63,331 nucleotides of DNA, taken from contig JAGCVK010000074.1 of NCBI GenBank assembly GCA_017962415.1, forward strand, positions 1-63,331, in the 5' to 3' direction. The stretch comes from Treponema sp. GTDB taxonomy: Bacteria; Spirochaetota; Spirochaetia; Treponematales; Treponemataceae. Of the stretch, positions 26,540 through 34,225 are shown in pieces. The notes under the pieces are model-generated. The model worked only from the letters and a program-made list of their open reading frames with translations, did not search any database and had not been told where the DNA came from. The stretch's first letter is position 1; each line of letters starts with the position of its first letter. The translations under genes were made by a program, and so were the position numbers.

Positions 26540-26570
26540 GCGCTTTTGTTAAATTAAAGCGCAGTTTTTT
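26540..26570 (+). terminator. Orphan plus-strand terminator-like hairpin
   Basis: GCGCTTT (26540-26546) and AAAGCGC (26556-26562) form a 7-bp stem followed by AGTTTTTT. No plus-strand gene ends nearby; the last stopped at 24792 and the next starts at 26633. It may end a small RNA from the 26450-26540 region or attenuate the PHP gene. Confidence 0.5.
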
Positions 26571-26632
26571 GCAATTCAGTTGGCCTTAAAGCGTTTGATA
26601 TTTAAATGCAAAAATTCTATACTAACAATATT

Positions 26633-27349
26633 ATGAAAACTTACAAATACGAAACTCACCTTCACACAAGTGAAGCAAGTAAATGCGGCTCTTCTGAAGG
26701 AGCAGAATATATTTCGGTTTATAAAAAACTTGGCTACGACGGCATTTTTGTAACAGACCACTTTTTTGGCGGAAACACAGCAGTTTCACACGAATTAGAT
26801 TGGCACACAAGAATTGAACAATATTGCAAAGGTTATGAAAACGCGCTTGCCGAAGCAAAAAAGCAAAACGCAGCAGACGGCGGCAATTTTAAAGTTTTTT
26901 TTGGAATTGAACAAACTTTTAAGGGCGATGATTATTTGATTTACGGCCTTGATAAAAACTGGCTTTTTGATCATCCAGATGTTGAAACAATGAATCATCA
27001 GCAGCTTTTTGATGCCGTAAACCGCGAAGGCGGACTTATGATTCAAGCGCATCCTTTTAGACTTCGCGGCTACATTAATGCAATTCATATTCATCCGCGA
27101 GAAATTCACGGCATAGAAGTTTATAACGGCGGAAACACTCCAGACCAAAATGAACTTGCACTTTTTTATGCTAAAACTTACGACTTTCCAATGACAAGCG
27201 GTTCAGATATTCACAATATCAATTTTGCACTTGAAGAAAAAAACGCTCAAACAATGGCTGTTGGCGGAATGGAATTTGAAACTCCGCTTGATTCTTTGCA
27301 AGATTATATAGAACGAATCAAAGCAAAAAAAGGCAAAGTAATTTGCTAA
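26633..27349 (+). CDS. PHP domain metal-dependent phosphoesterase
   Basis: A 238-residue PHP protein. The N-terminal YETHLHTSEAS gives motif I (HxH), VTDHFF motif II, FGIEQTF the Glu ligand, IQAHPFR motif III and SGSDIHN motif IV, so the trinuclear metal site is complete. Members hydrolyse histidinol phosphate, nucleotides or pAp; the substrate here is unknown. The nine-codon-longer start at 26606 is possible, but the domain begins directly at MKTYKYETHLH. TATACT lies nine bases upstream and no Shine-Dalgarno is seen. Its stop is 4 bp from the convergent cyclase gene. Confidence 0.88.
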   Translation: MKTYKYETHLHTSEASKCGSSEGAEYISVYKKLGYDGIFVTDHFFGGNTAVSHELDWHTRIEQYCKGYENALAEAKKQNAADGGNFKVFFGIEQTFKGDDYLIYGLDKNWLFDHPDVETMNHQQLFDAVNREGGLMIQAHPFRLRGYINAIHIHPREIHGIEVYNGGNTPDQNELALFYAKTYDFPMTSGSDIHNINFALEEKNAQTMAVGGMEFETPLDSLQDYIERIKAKKGKVIC

Positions 27350-27353
27350 AAAC

Positions 27354-28502
27354 CTAAATAATCAAACCGTCGCGGCGCATTTTGGCTTCGTAAAGTTTTT
27401 TATCCGCCGCGGCAATAAATGCCTGAATAGACTTGTAGCTTTTTTGATAAGGCGCATAACCTATACTAAACGATAAATCATAAGGAACGCGCTCTTCTTC
27501 GCAAATATTTTTTAGCGCGTCGTTCATACTTTGGCAGATTTCTTGAACTTCCTGTTCGCTTTTAACATCAGCAATAATAATAAATTCGTCGCCACCATAA
27601 CGGCCAATAAAATTTTTACCATTTTGATTTGCAACTTTAAGAGCATTTGCGCAGCGAATCAAAGCGGCATCGCCTTCAACATGACCATAAGTATCATTAA
27701 TTTTTTTGAATTTATTTATATCAAGCATAAAAACGTAAAGCCCGCCATTTTCAGATTCATTTCGCATTCGCGAGCCAAGATATCGCATTAACTGATTTCG
27801 ATTATTCAAGCCAGACAAAGTATCAACTGAAATCAAAAGATTTTGCAAATCAATATAAACAAACATAAACGCAAGCGTAATTCCAAAACTTACAGTTGGA
27901 ATGCTTGGAACAACAATTTGAATAATTCCAATTGCAAGCGGGAAAATCAAAAACATAGACAAAATTCTATATTCAACAGATTTTAAATAAACCTTTGTTC
28001 TATAAGCCTTTGAAACAGCGTGCGCCGAAGTTATAATCGTGTACAAATGGCACAAAACAGTATGAGCAATTACAAGTGGCCCGCGATGATACACATTATC
28101 TGCATCAATATAAAAAAGAATTCCATTAAAATACGAAACCACAACGCCAATAATCACAACTACAACCGGAATGCGCGCAATAATTCTTAAACGGCGCATT
28201 TTAAAAACTCTTGACTCAAGGGCAATTTCAACATAGCAAAACCAAAAATAGCCCATTAAAATAGAAGTTATAAAATAAATCGCATTCGTTAAATAATTAA
28301 GAATTCTAGGCTCCGCAATCAATTTACTTTCTATAAGAGCCCAGTTAATTTCAGAAAGAAACGAAATAACGCCCATTATTATGGCTTTCATATAATAGCG
28401 CTGCTTTGTTTGCCTGTCATAATTCATAAAAAGACTGTATAAAATAATTCCCAGAATAAGACAGCAAAAGAAGTCTATTTCAATAATCCAAACATAGTCC
28501 AT
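27354..28502 (-). CDS. Membrane-bound diguanylate cyclase (GGDEF)
   Basis: A 382-residue protein with about seven N-terminal membrane helices (to residue 220) and a C-terminal GGDEF domain (about 220-382). The active site is intact: SGLNNRNQLMRYL, FMLDINKFKKINDTYGH and GRYGGDEFIII, so it should make c-di-GMP from two GTP. The RxxD product-inhibition site is absent, as NGKN occupies its position. The helical N-terminus is an integral-membrane sensor of unknown ligand. GGAGAG precedes the ATG. This cyclase opposes the EAL protein at 8761-10773 and may feed the PilZ receptor at 61162-62178. Confidence 0.93.
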   Translation of the reverse strand: MDYVWIIEIDFFCCLILGIILYSLFMNYDRQTKQRYYMKAIIMGVISFLSEINWALIESKLIAEPRILNYLTNAIYFITSILMGYFWFCYVEIALESRVFKMRRLRIIARIPVVVVIIGVVVSYFNGILFYIDADNVYHRGPLVIAHTVLCHLYTIITSAHAVSKAYRTKVYLKSVEYRILSMFLIFPLAIGIIQIVVPSIPTVSFGITLAFMFVYIDLQNLLISVDTLSGLNNRNQLMRYLGSRMRNESENGGLYVFMLDINKFKKINDTYGHVEGDAALIRCANALKVANQNGKNFIGRYGGDEFIIIADVKSEQEVQEICQSMNDALKNICEEERVPYDLSFSIGYAPYQKSYKSIQAFIAAADKKLYEAKMRRDGLII

Positions 28503-28638
28503 GAGTTCTCTCCAAAACTGCGCGACAGGCTATTTTAATTTTACAACCGTCTTTTAATAAAAACAAGAAAAAATCAATTTCCGCTTGCTTTCAGATTTGC
28601 CTTAAAACTTCTTTTTGTTTCTAAAAATAGAAGCGCTA

Positions 28639-28667
28639 TTGACTCTTATTTTTTTGAATAATAAACT
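28639..28667 (+). promoter_or_regulatory. Promoter of the 28.7-kb outer-membrane barrel gene
   Basis: TTGACT (28639-28644), 17-bp spacer, TAAACT (28662-28667). The start codon follows at 28715 with AAGGAG before it. Confidence 0.6.
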
Positions 28668-28714
28668 AATTATATCTTTTAGTGTTTTATGCACAAAACT
28701 TAAGGAGTTTTTTT

Positions 28715-29305
28715 ATGAAAAGATTAGTATCATTCCTTTCCGTTGCACTTGTTGGACTTAGCATGGCCTTTGCAAGAGGCACTTATGCAGGTGATGTTCA
28801 ATTCCACGTTGGCTTGGATCTTACAGAAGTAAAAATCGAAAGTCAAAATTATGAACTTAAAAAAGATTCATTTGCTTTTGATGTTGCAACATGGCATCTT
28901 TTTGCACTTAACGATGTAATCAGACTTGGTTTTACTGCAAGCCTTGACGGTATTGCTGGTAACAATCAGCTTGCTTATGATTTTAATGTTGGACCTGCAA
29001 TTGGTTTTGATTTAGGAAATGTTGTTCGTTTTGGCGCAACAATCGGTTTGAATGTAGGAGGACAGGTTTCTTCTGAGGGAATAGACTATGTAAATGTTTT
29101 TTCAGAGCTTTTAGGTGCAACATTTGGAGTTCAGGCAAAATTTATTCCACAGTCAAAAGTAAGTCCGCTTATTGGATATCGTTTTGTATCTAGTTTTGCC
29201 AACAACTATGATGTAGAAGGCACTCATGTTACAAAATACAATGTTAAAGAAAACTTAAATTTTTATGAGAACGTATTCTACACAGGACTTTCTATTAATT
29301 TCTAA
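28715..29305 (+). CDS. Small outer-membrane beta-barrel protein (196 aa)
   Basis: Not recognised by name, but the build is clear. A signal peptide (LVSFLSVALVGLSMAFA) precedes a chain of alternating short beta strands with Gly/Asn turns, ending YTGLSINF with the C-terminal Phe that the BAM complex recognises. The length suits an 8-stranded barrel. The ATG 28715 is chosen because AAGGAG precedes it; an earlier in-frame ATG at 28682 lacks a site and would hide the signal peptide. It has its own promoter and strong terminator, so it is monocistronic and probably well expressed. Confidence 0.75.
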   Translation: MKRLVSFLSVALVGLSMAFARGTYAGDVQFHVGLDLTEVKIESQNYELKKDSFAFDVATWHLFALNDVIRLGFTASLDGIAGNNQLAYDFNVGPAIGFDLGNVVRFGATIGLNVGGQVSSEGIDYVNVFSELLGATFGVQAKFIPQSKVSPLIGYRFVSSFANNYDVEGTHVTKYNVKENLNFYENVFYTGLSINF

Positions 29306-29334
29306 TTCATAAATAAAATCAATATTTTTGGATT

Positions 29335-29383
29335 GCCCGCATTTTGAAGAACTAAAACAGAACTTCAAATGCGGGCATTTTTT
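29335..29383 (+). terminator. Strong intrinsic terminator after the barrel gene
   Basis: GCCCGCATTTTGAAG (29335-29349) pairs with CTTCAAATGCGGGC (29363-29376) with a single bulged T, followed by ATTTTTTAT. Confidence 0.9.
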
Positions 29384-29443
29384 ATACAAAATCTTGATAG
29401 AATTTGACAATTTTAGATTTTTTCTTCAATATAAAATGCAATT

Positions 29444-30790
29444 ATGGCTCAAATAAATCGTGGCGCTTTGCCAATGCTCAAACTAACACTTCCAATTGCA
29501 ATGGAGCAATTTTTTAGAATTCTCGTTTCGTCTGTTGATACGATGATGCTCAGTTCTTACAGCAATCAAGCGGTTGCCGCAGTTGGACTTGTTTCACAGT
29601 ATGTGTTTTTCTTAAATCTGATTTTTTCGGTAATTGGAACAGGTTGTTCTATCGTTCTTGCACAATATCTTGGCGCAAAAAAATCAGATGATGAATTGAA
29701 TCATGTTGCACAAGCAAGTGCCATAATGGTATTTTTTACATCGCTTTTGCTAACAGCGCTTGTGATTTTTGGAACTGGCTGGCTGCTCGGAAAATATCAG
29801 CTGGAAGAAGAAGTTCGCCATTATGCCTGGCAATATTTTGTAATTTACGGCGGAATCTGCTGCTTTTTTAATGCATTCAGTTTGCTGCAAGGCGCAATTT
29901 TAAGAAGTTACGGCTACACAAGCGAAGCAATGATTGTTTCAATTGTTGCAAATCTTGTAAATGTTTTAGGAAATGCGCTTTCGCTTTACGGCTGGTTTGG
30001 GCTTCCAATTTTGGGCGTTCCTGGCGTTGCCGGCGCTTCTGGCCTTTCTATGATAGTTTCCTGCATTCTGTTTTTTGTGTTTATACAAAAGCGCCGCGAT
30101 GTTCATTTTCACGCGCACGGAATTACAAAAGTGCCGCGCGAAAGTTTTAAAATGGTTTTAAAAGTTGGTATTCCTACCGCGGGCGAAAGCCTTTCATACA
30201 ACGTAAGTCAAATAACAATTATGGCAATGATTTCCACACTTGGAACTTATGCAATGTCTGCGCAGGTTTACACAATGACAATTTGCCGCTTTGTATTTAT
30301 TGGAGCAATGGCAATTGGTCAGGCAACACAAATCAAAACCGGCTATTTTGTTGGTGCAAAACAAAATGATGATATTTACAAAAAAGTTTTTAAATATCAG
30401 TTTGTTGCAACAGCAATTTCTATGATTATGATTTTCATAGCAAATGTCGTAAAAAATCCGGTTGTAAGAATTTTTACCGACATTCCAGAAGTACACACGC
30501 TTGTTTGCACTTTGCTGATTTATTCGACTTATATTGAATTTGGACGCGCGTTAAATTTGATTTACGTTGGAGCCTTAAAAGGCGCCGGCGATGTCCGCTT
30601 TCCTGTTTTTTACGGAATCTTTTCAAACTGGACATTTATGGTTTTAGGAAGTTATATTCTTGGCCTAAAATGCGGGCTTGGCTTGATTGGCTTTTGGCTT
30701 GGAATTGGAACAGACGAAACAACGCGCGGAATTGTAATGCTGTTCCGCTGGAAGAGCAAACGCTGGCAAAAACATTCGCTTATAAAATAA
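29444..30790 (+). CDS. MATE family efflux transporter
   Basis: A 448-residue, 12-helix MATE transporter that exports drugs or metabolites against sodium or proton entry. The N-terminal LPIAMEQFFRILVSSVDTMMLSSYS and the FVAAVG-like NQAVAAVGLVSQY stretch are typical; the second half repeats the pattern from KVGIPTAGESLSYNVSQ (about 240). A TTGACA at 29404-29409 and CAATAT or TATAAA at 29427-29435 stand just before the ATG with no Shine-Dalgarno, so initiation is leaderless or nearly so. The next gene starts 66 bp downstream with its own TATAAT. Confidence 0.93.
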   Translation: MAQINRGALPMLKLTLPIAMEQFFRILVSSVDTMMLSSYSNQAVAAVGLVSQYVFFLNLIFSVIGTGCSIVLAQYLGAKKSDDELNHVAQASAIMVFFTSLLLTALVIFGTGWLLGKYQLEEEVRHYAWQYFVIYGGICCFFNAFSLLQGAILRSYGYTSEAMIVSIVANLVNVLGNALSLYGWFGLPILGVPGVAGASGLSMIVSCILFFVFIQKRRDVHFHAHGITKVPRESFKMVLKVGIPTAGESLSYNVSQITIMAMISTLGTYAMSAQVYTMTICRFVFIGAMAIGQATQIKTGYFVGAKQNDDIYKKVFKYQFVATAISMIMIFIANVVKNPVVRIFTDIPEVHTLVCTLLIYSTYIEFGRALNLIYVGALKGAGDVRFPVFYGIFSNWTFMVLGSYILGLKCGLGLIGFWLGIGTDETTRGIVMLFRWKSKRWQKHSLIK

Positions 30791-30856
30791 AAAAAAACTG
30801 TCGCATTTGCATTTTATCCCTTATAATTTAGATATAAAAAAATTACGAGGGACAAA

Positions 30857-32110
30857 ATGTATCTTACTTATTCTGTTTATGCGCTGCTTATTGCGCTTTT
30901 AATTTGGGGCGGAAAATTCGCTGGAATCAAAAAAAATCAGTTTCATGAAGATTCAGCTTCGCTTGAATCAATGAAGTCGCTTCGCGGTTTTGCAGCAATT
31001 TGCGTAATTCTTCATCATATTTCGCAAGAATACGCATTTCAGATGGTTGGCGGAGAATACAAACCTGGCGAGCTGGCACTTTTTGTAAACGCCGGCTATC
31101 TTATGGTTTCCATTTTCTTTTTTTGTTCCGGTTTTGGCTTAATAAAAAGCCTCGAAACAAAATCAGATTATCTAAAAGGCTTCATAAAAAAGCGCGTCGT
31201 AAAAACTCTTGTTATTCCATATTATGTAAGCGTTATTATTTATACAATCTTAAGATTTGCAACTGGCGAAAGACTTTCGGCCGGCCAATGGATTACAGGT
31301 TTACTCGGAATATCAATGATAAATCTTTATGCCTGGTATCCGATTGTAGCTGCAATTTTGTACACAACGTTCTATCTGATTTTCAAAAACATCAAAAATC
31401 AAAAAGTCTGCTTTGGAATAATGGCCGGCATAATAATTCTTTTGGGAATGCTTTTTTGCGTAAACGGACATTTTACCTGGTGGGCTGGAGAAAAAAACTG
31501 GTGGCTCACAGATGAAGGCTGGAATAACGCAAAATGGTGGATGCAGGAAAAAATCTGGTGGTTTTCTGGCGAATGGTGGATAAACTCTTGCCCGGCTTTA
31601 TTTATAGGAATGCTTTTTGCACGTTTTGAAAATCAGATTAGAAACTGGTTCAGAAGGTTATATCTGCCAAAATTCCTGCTTGTACTTTTGATTACTTTTG
31701 GAACACTTTGCCTTTCAGTTTATGGTCAAAACCGCTTTGGCTGGTGGACAGAGTTTAACGGAAACGGCCCGGACATTGGCAACAAAATTGCAACTTACTT
31801 TTGCCAAATCACTTTTAGTATGAGCTTTGTGATTATGATTTTTGTAATAATGCTAAAGTACAAAGTTTCAAATCCTGTAAGCAGATTTTTTGGAAAGATT
31901 TCGTTAGAAACTTATATGATGAATTTGATTGCAATTTCGGCCTTTTACTTTTTGATTTATAGACAAAACGGCTTTTATGGCAGCGCGCCTTATTACAAAG
32001 CTGGAAACTATAATCTTGCAATTTATCTTGTAGCAGTTTTTGCAGGCACAATTCTTTTGGCTTTAATTTACAAAGCTTTATGCAGCTTGCTTCAGCGGCT
32101 CATAAAATAA
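30857..32110 (+). CDS. Acyltransferase 3 family membrane protein
   Basis: A 417-residue integral-membrane O-acyltransferase of the OafA/acyltransferase-3 type, which modifies surface glycans or lipids. The early SLESMKSLRGFAAICVILHHISQEY carries the conserved Arg and catalytic-type His; about ten helices follow. Residues about 208-241 (31478-31579) form a tryptophan-rich segment with eleven Trp in 34 residues, mostly WW pairs every six to seven residues, which is not a normal family feature. GAGGGA precedes the ATG; TATAAT lies near 30821. Acceptor and donor are unknown. Confidence 0.85.
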   Translation: MYLTYSVYALLIALLIWGGKFAGIKKNQFHEDSASLESMKSLRGFAAICVILHHISQEYAFQMVGGEYKPGELALFVNAGYLMVSIFFFCSGFGLIKSLETKSDYLKGFIKKRVVKTLVIPYYVSVIIYTILRFATGERLSAGQWITGLLGISMINLYAWYPIVAAILYTTFYLIFKNIKNQKVCFGIMAGIIILLGMLFCVNGHFTWWAGEKNWWLTDEGWNNAKWWMQEKIWWFSGEWWINSCPALFIGMLFARFENQIRNWFRRLYLPKFLLVLLITFGTLCLSVYGQNRFGWWTEFNGNGPDIGNKIATYFCQITFSMSFVIMIFVIMLKYKVSNPVSRFFGKISLETYMMNLIAISAFYFLIYRQNGFYGSAPYYKAGNYNLAIYLVAVFAGTILLALIYKALCSLLQRLIK

Positions 32111-32123
32111 CCTTAACAATTGA

Positions 32124-32172
32124 GGTTTTGCAATTAAAGGTATTTAAAAAGCAAATATCCAATTGCAAAACC
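32124..32172. repeat. 12-bp inverted repeat at the 3' end of the small ORF
   Basis: GGTTTTGCAATT (32124-32135) and AATTGCAAAACC (32161-32172) are perfect reverse complements spanning 25 bases. The right arm codes for Ala-Gly-Phe-Ala-Ile in the small minus-strand gene; the left arm covers its stop. It could end transcription for either strand. Confidence 0.55.
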
Positions 32173-32310
32173 AGCTGGAATTCCAAGAATCAGAAAGATT
32201 GCCTTAAAAAAAGGATTCATTTTTTTGTTTTCAGATGATGAATCAAGCTTTACTTCATAAAGAGTTTTGTCGGTTTCGTCTTTAATCTTAATCTTTCTAT
32301 TCTCTGGCAT
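32134..32310 (-). CDS. Small single-pass membrane protein (58 aa)
   Basis: The minus strand encodes a complete 58-residue protein that fills an otherwise empty 288-bp gap. It opens MPENRKIKIKDETDKTLYE, has a charged cytoplasmic half, then one membrane helix (AIFLILGIPAGFAIGYLLF) near the C-terminus. TGAGG lies about six bases before the ATG, and codon usage matches neighbours. It lies antisense between an acyltransferase and an ABC exporter gene. Role unknown; it may be a tail-anchored regulator of a membrane complex. Confidence 0.75.
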   Translation of the reverse strand: MPENRKIKIKDETDKTLYEVKLDSSSENKKMNPFFKAIFLILGIPAGFAIGYLLFKYL

Positions 32311-32398
32311 ATTAACCTCAAAATCTGAAATCGAATTTCGCTTCTTCTAATATAAATCAGAATTTGCGATATTTCAATAACTAAAAAAAGAGTGATTT

Positions 32399-34225
32399 AT
32401 GGCAACAAAAAAAATTAATACAGTAAAAAATAATTTCTTTGCACTTTCACAAGTTTGGAAAATGTGCCCGCGCCTTGTGATTCATCTTGCAGTTTCTAAA
32501 GTTTTGTATTTTTTTGGCTGGCTTTTTTACAGCGCATTTTTTATGAGATTTGTAATAAACGCGCTTCAAGCCGGGCAAAACTTTCGCGCGATTATGACTT
32601 TTATTGCAATTACAATCGCGGTTTTTGCTTCAATGGCGTTTTACAACAGTTATATTTTAGGCGCCGTAAGACCAATTGCAGATACTCAAATCAACAAAAA
32701 GCTGTATCAAAAATTGTTCAAAAAATCGCGCAACGTTGAGCTGGAATGTTTTGAAAATTCTGATTTTTACGATAAATACACGCTCGCAATGAAAAACGCC
32801 GACACTCGCCTTATTGAAACTGTTGATACTTTTTTTGGTGTTTTGATTGGCTTTGTTGCAAGCATTTTCGCTTTTATTTTTATGTTCCAGGTTGATAAAA
32901 TCTCGGTCGCATTTATTCTTTTTCCGATAATTGGAAATTTTTTCTTTCGCAGAGTAATAAATCATATTGAATACACAAGACAAAAAGAAATGGCGCCGCA
33001 TAACCGCCGAATCGATTACATCAACCGAATTATGTATTTAAAAGATTACGCAAAAGAAATTCGCCTTACAAATATTTTCCGCCTGCTTAAGCGGCAATAC
33101 ACGCAGGCAATTACCGGCGTTTCTGATGTTACCAAAAAATTCGTTTTAAAATCAGTTTGTATGCATTGGTTTTGGGTAATGTTTACGTTCTCATTTATTT
33201 TTGAAGGCCTTTTGATTTATGGTGCCTACCGTACGTTAGTAAGCGAAACTATGAGCCTGAGCCAGCTTGCAGTTATTACAAGTATGATGGTTTCTACAAC
33301 CTGGATTTTGATTGGTTTTACAGATTCGGTAACGGCTTGTTTTAAGAACGGACTTTTTATTGATTATCTTAGAACTTTTTTGGAATATCAGGAAAAAATT
33401 CCAGAAGATTACGACGGCGCAGATCCAGGAACAAAAATTGAATCAATTGAATTTCGCGATGTTAGCTTTTCGTACAAAGAGGTTCCAGTTCTTTCAAACC
33501 TGAATATGAAAATTGAAGGCGGAAAAACGTACGCGCTTGTTGGCCACAACGGAGCTGGAAAATCAACAATTATAAAACTGCTGCTTCGTTTTTATGATCC
33601 AACAAAAGGTGACATTTTTTTGAATGGCAAAAACATCAAAGAATTTAACTTGCAAAAGTACCGCGCTCTTTTTGCAACTGCGTTTCAGGACAACAAAATG
33701 TTTTCTATGAGCGTTGCCGACAATGTTACGCTTGGCGAAAATATTCCAAAAAAAGACCGCGAAAAAATTGTAAAAGAAGCGCTTGAGCTTTCTGGCGTTT
33801 ACGAAAAAATTATGAGTCTGCCAAAAGGAATAAACACAACGCTTACCCGCGAGTTTGATGATGACGGTGCTGTGCTTTCGGGCGGCGAGTTTCAGAAAAT
33901 TGTAGTTTCGCGGGCGTTTGCGCGCCGCTGCCCAATTAAAGTGTTTGACGAACCTTCGAGTGCGCTCGACCCAATCGCCGAATACAAACTTTTTGATAAT
34001 ATTCTTAAAGCCTGCAAAGAAAACACGCTGCTTTTTATTTCGCACCGGCTTTCTTCTGTTCAAAATGCAGACCACGTTTTTCTTTTGGAAAACGGAAAAG
34101 TGCGCGAAGAAGGAACTCACCGCGAGCTTATGGAAAAACGCGGCCTTTACGCAGATATGTATCAAAAACAGGCAGAAAACTATTTAGCAGATAAAACAAA
34201 ACAAACAGAAGGAATTTGGGCATGA
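32399..34225 (+). CDS. ABC transporter, fused permease/ATPase, first half of a heterodimer
   Basis: A 608-residue type IV exporter half. Six membrane helices (to about 310) precede an ATPase with Walker A VGHNGAGKSTIIK, Q-loop AFQDNKMF, signature LSGGEFQK, Walker B IKVFDEPSSALDP and switch His in LFISHRLSS. The catalytic Glu is present. Its final TGA overlaps the ATG of the partner gene (ATGA), so the two halves are made in equal amounts. The substrate is not deducible; peptides, lipids or drugs are typical. Confidence 0.93.
   Translation: MATKKINTVKNNFFALSQVWKMCPRLVIHLAVSKVLYFFGWLFYSAFFMRFVINALQAGQNFRAIMTFIAITIAVFASMAFYNSYILGAVRPIADTQINKKLYQKLFKKSRNVELECFENSDFYDKYTLAMKNADTRLIETVDTFFGVLIGFVASIFAFIFMFQVDKISVAFILFPIIGNFFFRRVINHIEYTRQKEMAPHNRRIDYINRIMYLKDYAKEIRLTNIFRLLKRQYTQAITGVSDVTKKFVLKSVCMHWFWVMFTFSFIFEGLLIYGAYRTLVSETMSLSQLAVITSMMVSTTWILIGFTDSVTACFKNGLFIDYLRTFLEYQEKIPEDYDGADPGTKIESIEFRDVSFSYKEVPVLSNLNMKIEGGKTYALVGHNGAGKSTIIKLLLRFYDPTKGDIFLNGKNIKEFNLQKYRALFATAFQDNKMFSMSVADNVTLGENIPKKDREKIVKEALELSGVYEKIMSLPKGINTTLTREFDDDGAVLSGGEFQKIVVSRAFARRCPIKVFDEPSSALDPIAEYKLFDNILKACKENTLLFISHRLSSVQNADHVFLLENGKVREEGTHRELMEKRGLYADMYQKQAENYLADKTKQTEGIWA

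Noticed and set aside
33563..34165. 200-codon open frame on the minus strand
   Set aside because: Antisense to the ABC transporter ATPase domain; Phe/Lys-rich composition and no start signal.
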